The notes under the pieces are model-generated. The model did not search any database and was not told the origin of the DNA. It saw only the letters and a list, made by a program, of their open reading frames with translations. Shown here in pieces: positions 63,056-64,000 of a DNA stretch of 64,000 nt; within the stretch, counting starts at the first letter, position 1; each line of letters begins with the position of its first letter. Position numbers and translations under genes: made by a program. Source of the DNA: Picocystis sp. L7 (lineage: Eukaryota > Chlorophyta > Picocystophyceae > Picocystales > Picocystaceae); contig QXJR01000003.1 of the NCBI GenBank assembly GCA_020975725.1, forward strand, positions 1-64,000, given 5' to 3'.

Positions 63056-64000
63056 TTATCCGAGGGTCCATGCGTCCAACACGCCTTCCAACGCATAGGC
63101 CCATTGGGTCCAATGGGTGCCACCTTGGCAATAGATGGCGTAGGGTGGACGCAGCGGACCATCCGCAGACAGTTCGCTGGTGGAACCGTCCACAAACGCA
63201 CCCTCCGCAAACAATACGTCGCACGGATACCCCGGCGTGGCACCCGCCACCGGATGGACGTGAGCACCGATCGGACAGCAGGATTGAACCGCCTCGGCAA
63301 AACGAAGCATCAAAGCAGGACTACCCAGCACCACGGAAGCCACCACGTCCCCCGGGCGGTGATGGACCACGTAACCCAATCCTCGCATCACCTCCGCCAC
63401 CAGCATCGCGCCCTTGCAAGCCTCCCCTACGATGCCCGGCGACAACCAGATCCCCTGCAGCATCAGACGGGCGTACTCGGACGGCATTGCGCCCGCCTCC
63501 ATGCCCACTCCAGGCGCGGACAACCGCGCACAAGCGCGGATCACCAGGTCCTTCCGACCGGCCACGTACCCACCTCCCGGTGTGATGGTGGCGCCGATGT
63601 TTTTGATGAAGGACCCCGCCACGAGATCCGCTCCGACGTGTCCGGGCTCCAGCCGGTCGGTGAATTCCCCGTAGCAGTTGTCCACCAGGACCACGCAACG
63701 TGGATTCGCCGCACGCACGGCATCCACCACCGATTCCACGTCGCGTATACGCAGGGTGGGACGGGTGTCGTACCCGCACGAGCGTTGCACCAAGACCACG
63801 CGCGCTTTGTCCCCGTGGCGTTTCACGGCTTCCATCACACCATCCAGGTCCACGAGCCCGTCACGGGTGCGCAACGGGACGTGTTCGTATTGGACGCCCC
63901 AATCGTGCAAGGTGCCTAGATCGCCCACGTGTTCCGCATCCACCTTTTCCTCGCACCCATCCTCCTTTGGGTGTGCGTTGGATCCTCCATGCGCACCATC
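63056..64000 (-). CDS. Aluminium-resistance/methionine gamma-lyase family protein, 5' partial
   Basis: The frame is open from the stop at 63056 to the window end, so the N-terminus is missing. The fold is that of PLP enzymes of the cystathionine beta-lyase-like Alr family: VVLVDNCYGEFTDRLEPGHV holds the PLP aspartate region, and VAGSFIKNIGATITPGGGYV holds the PLP lysine (S-F-I-K-N). GIWLSPGIVGEACKGAML and HPVAGATPGYPCDVLFAEGA follow, with the terminal YAIYCQGGTHWTQWAYALEG. Bacterial and algal members are annotated from an aluminium tolerance phenotype; the true substrate is not established. Around 63943 there is no ATG, so the start lies beyond the edge. Confidence 0.88.
   Translation of the reverse strand, partial: DGAHGGSNAHPKEDGCEEKVDAEHVGDLGTLHDWGVQYEHVPLRTRDGLVDLDGVMEAVKRHGDKARVVLVQRSCGYDTRPTLRIRDVESVVDAVRAANPRCVVLVDNCYGEFTDRLEPGHVGADLVAGSFIKNIGATITPGGGYVAGRKDLVIRACARLSAPGVGMEAGAMPSEYARLMLQGIWLSPGIVGEACKGAMLVAEVMRGLGYVVHHRPGDVVASVVLGSPALMLRFAEAVQSCCPIGAHVHPVAGATPGYPCDVLFAEGAFVDGSTSELSADGPLRPPYAIYCQGGTHWTQWAYALEGVLDAWTLG

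Noticed and set aside
1-64000. CRISPR array or bacterial operon structure
   Set aside because: No regularly spaced direct repeats with unique spacers were seen. Introns and eukaryotic gene families show a nuclear genome.

Overview
This is a nuclear genome fragment from a photosynthetic eukaryote, most likely a green-lineage (Viridiplantae) alga. The evidence is a WOX-type homeodomain, the plastid DEAD-box helicase RH39, an ABC1K kinase, a plant-type dihydroorotase, the plant complex I B22 subunit, spliceosomal introns with GT..AG ends and a tRNA with an intron after position 37. Retention of WASH complex subunit 4 and of a NagZ-like glycosidase points away from land plants, towards an early-diverging alga. 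The species cannot be named from this sequence. Genes have few introns, and donors are often GTGCGT, GTACGT or GTAAGT.

The left half (1-36 kb) is gene-poor. It holds an unrecognised long open frame at the edge (1-2235), a secreted fibronectin-III protein (3869-5848), a two-exon SLO/BK-like K+ channel (8806-11973), an ABC1K kinase (15661-18177), a GNAT acetyltransferase, the divergent pair TRM82/WDR4 and DCAF11, and a TMEM70-like protein (31.7 kb). Between them lie 3-6 kb stretches with no intact gene but with decayed protein-like pieces. The clearest is at 18.4-20.9 kb: two oppositely oriented relics of Fanzor/TnpB-like RNA-guided nucleases, one of them with recognisable RuvC-I, RuvC-II, zinc-finger and RuvC-III blocks.

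The right half (36-64 kb) is gene-dense, about one gene per 2 kb. Strands alternate almost strictly, giving head-to-head promoters and tail-to-tail 3' ends only 4-200 bp apart. In order: Rab GDI (3 exons), COX11, a small inverted-repeat element, a polyamine/amino-acid transporter, RH39 helicase, an Mpv17-family protein, ribosomal protein uL13 (9-nt first exon), a six-TM voltage-sensor channel with an unusual filter, tRNA-Arg(CCT), a WOX homeobox gene, SRP receptor beta, complex I B22, MoaE, a four-TM unknown, NagZ, dihydroorotase, WASHC4, mitochondrial HSP70, tandem repeats, and a partial aluminium-resistance/methionine gamma-lyase family gene running off the right edge.

The genes do not form one pathway. 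They cover organelle biogenesis (COX11, TMEM70, complex I B22, mtHSP70, RH39), membrane traffic (GDI, SRPRB, WASHC4), ion transport, and RNA and cofactor metabolism. Exon junctions were inferred by eye from protein similarity and splice consensus.
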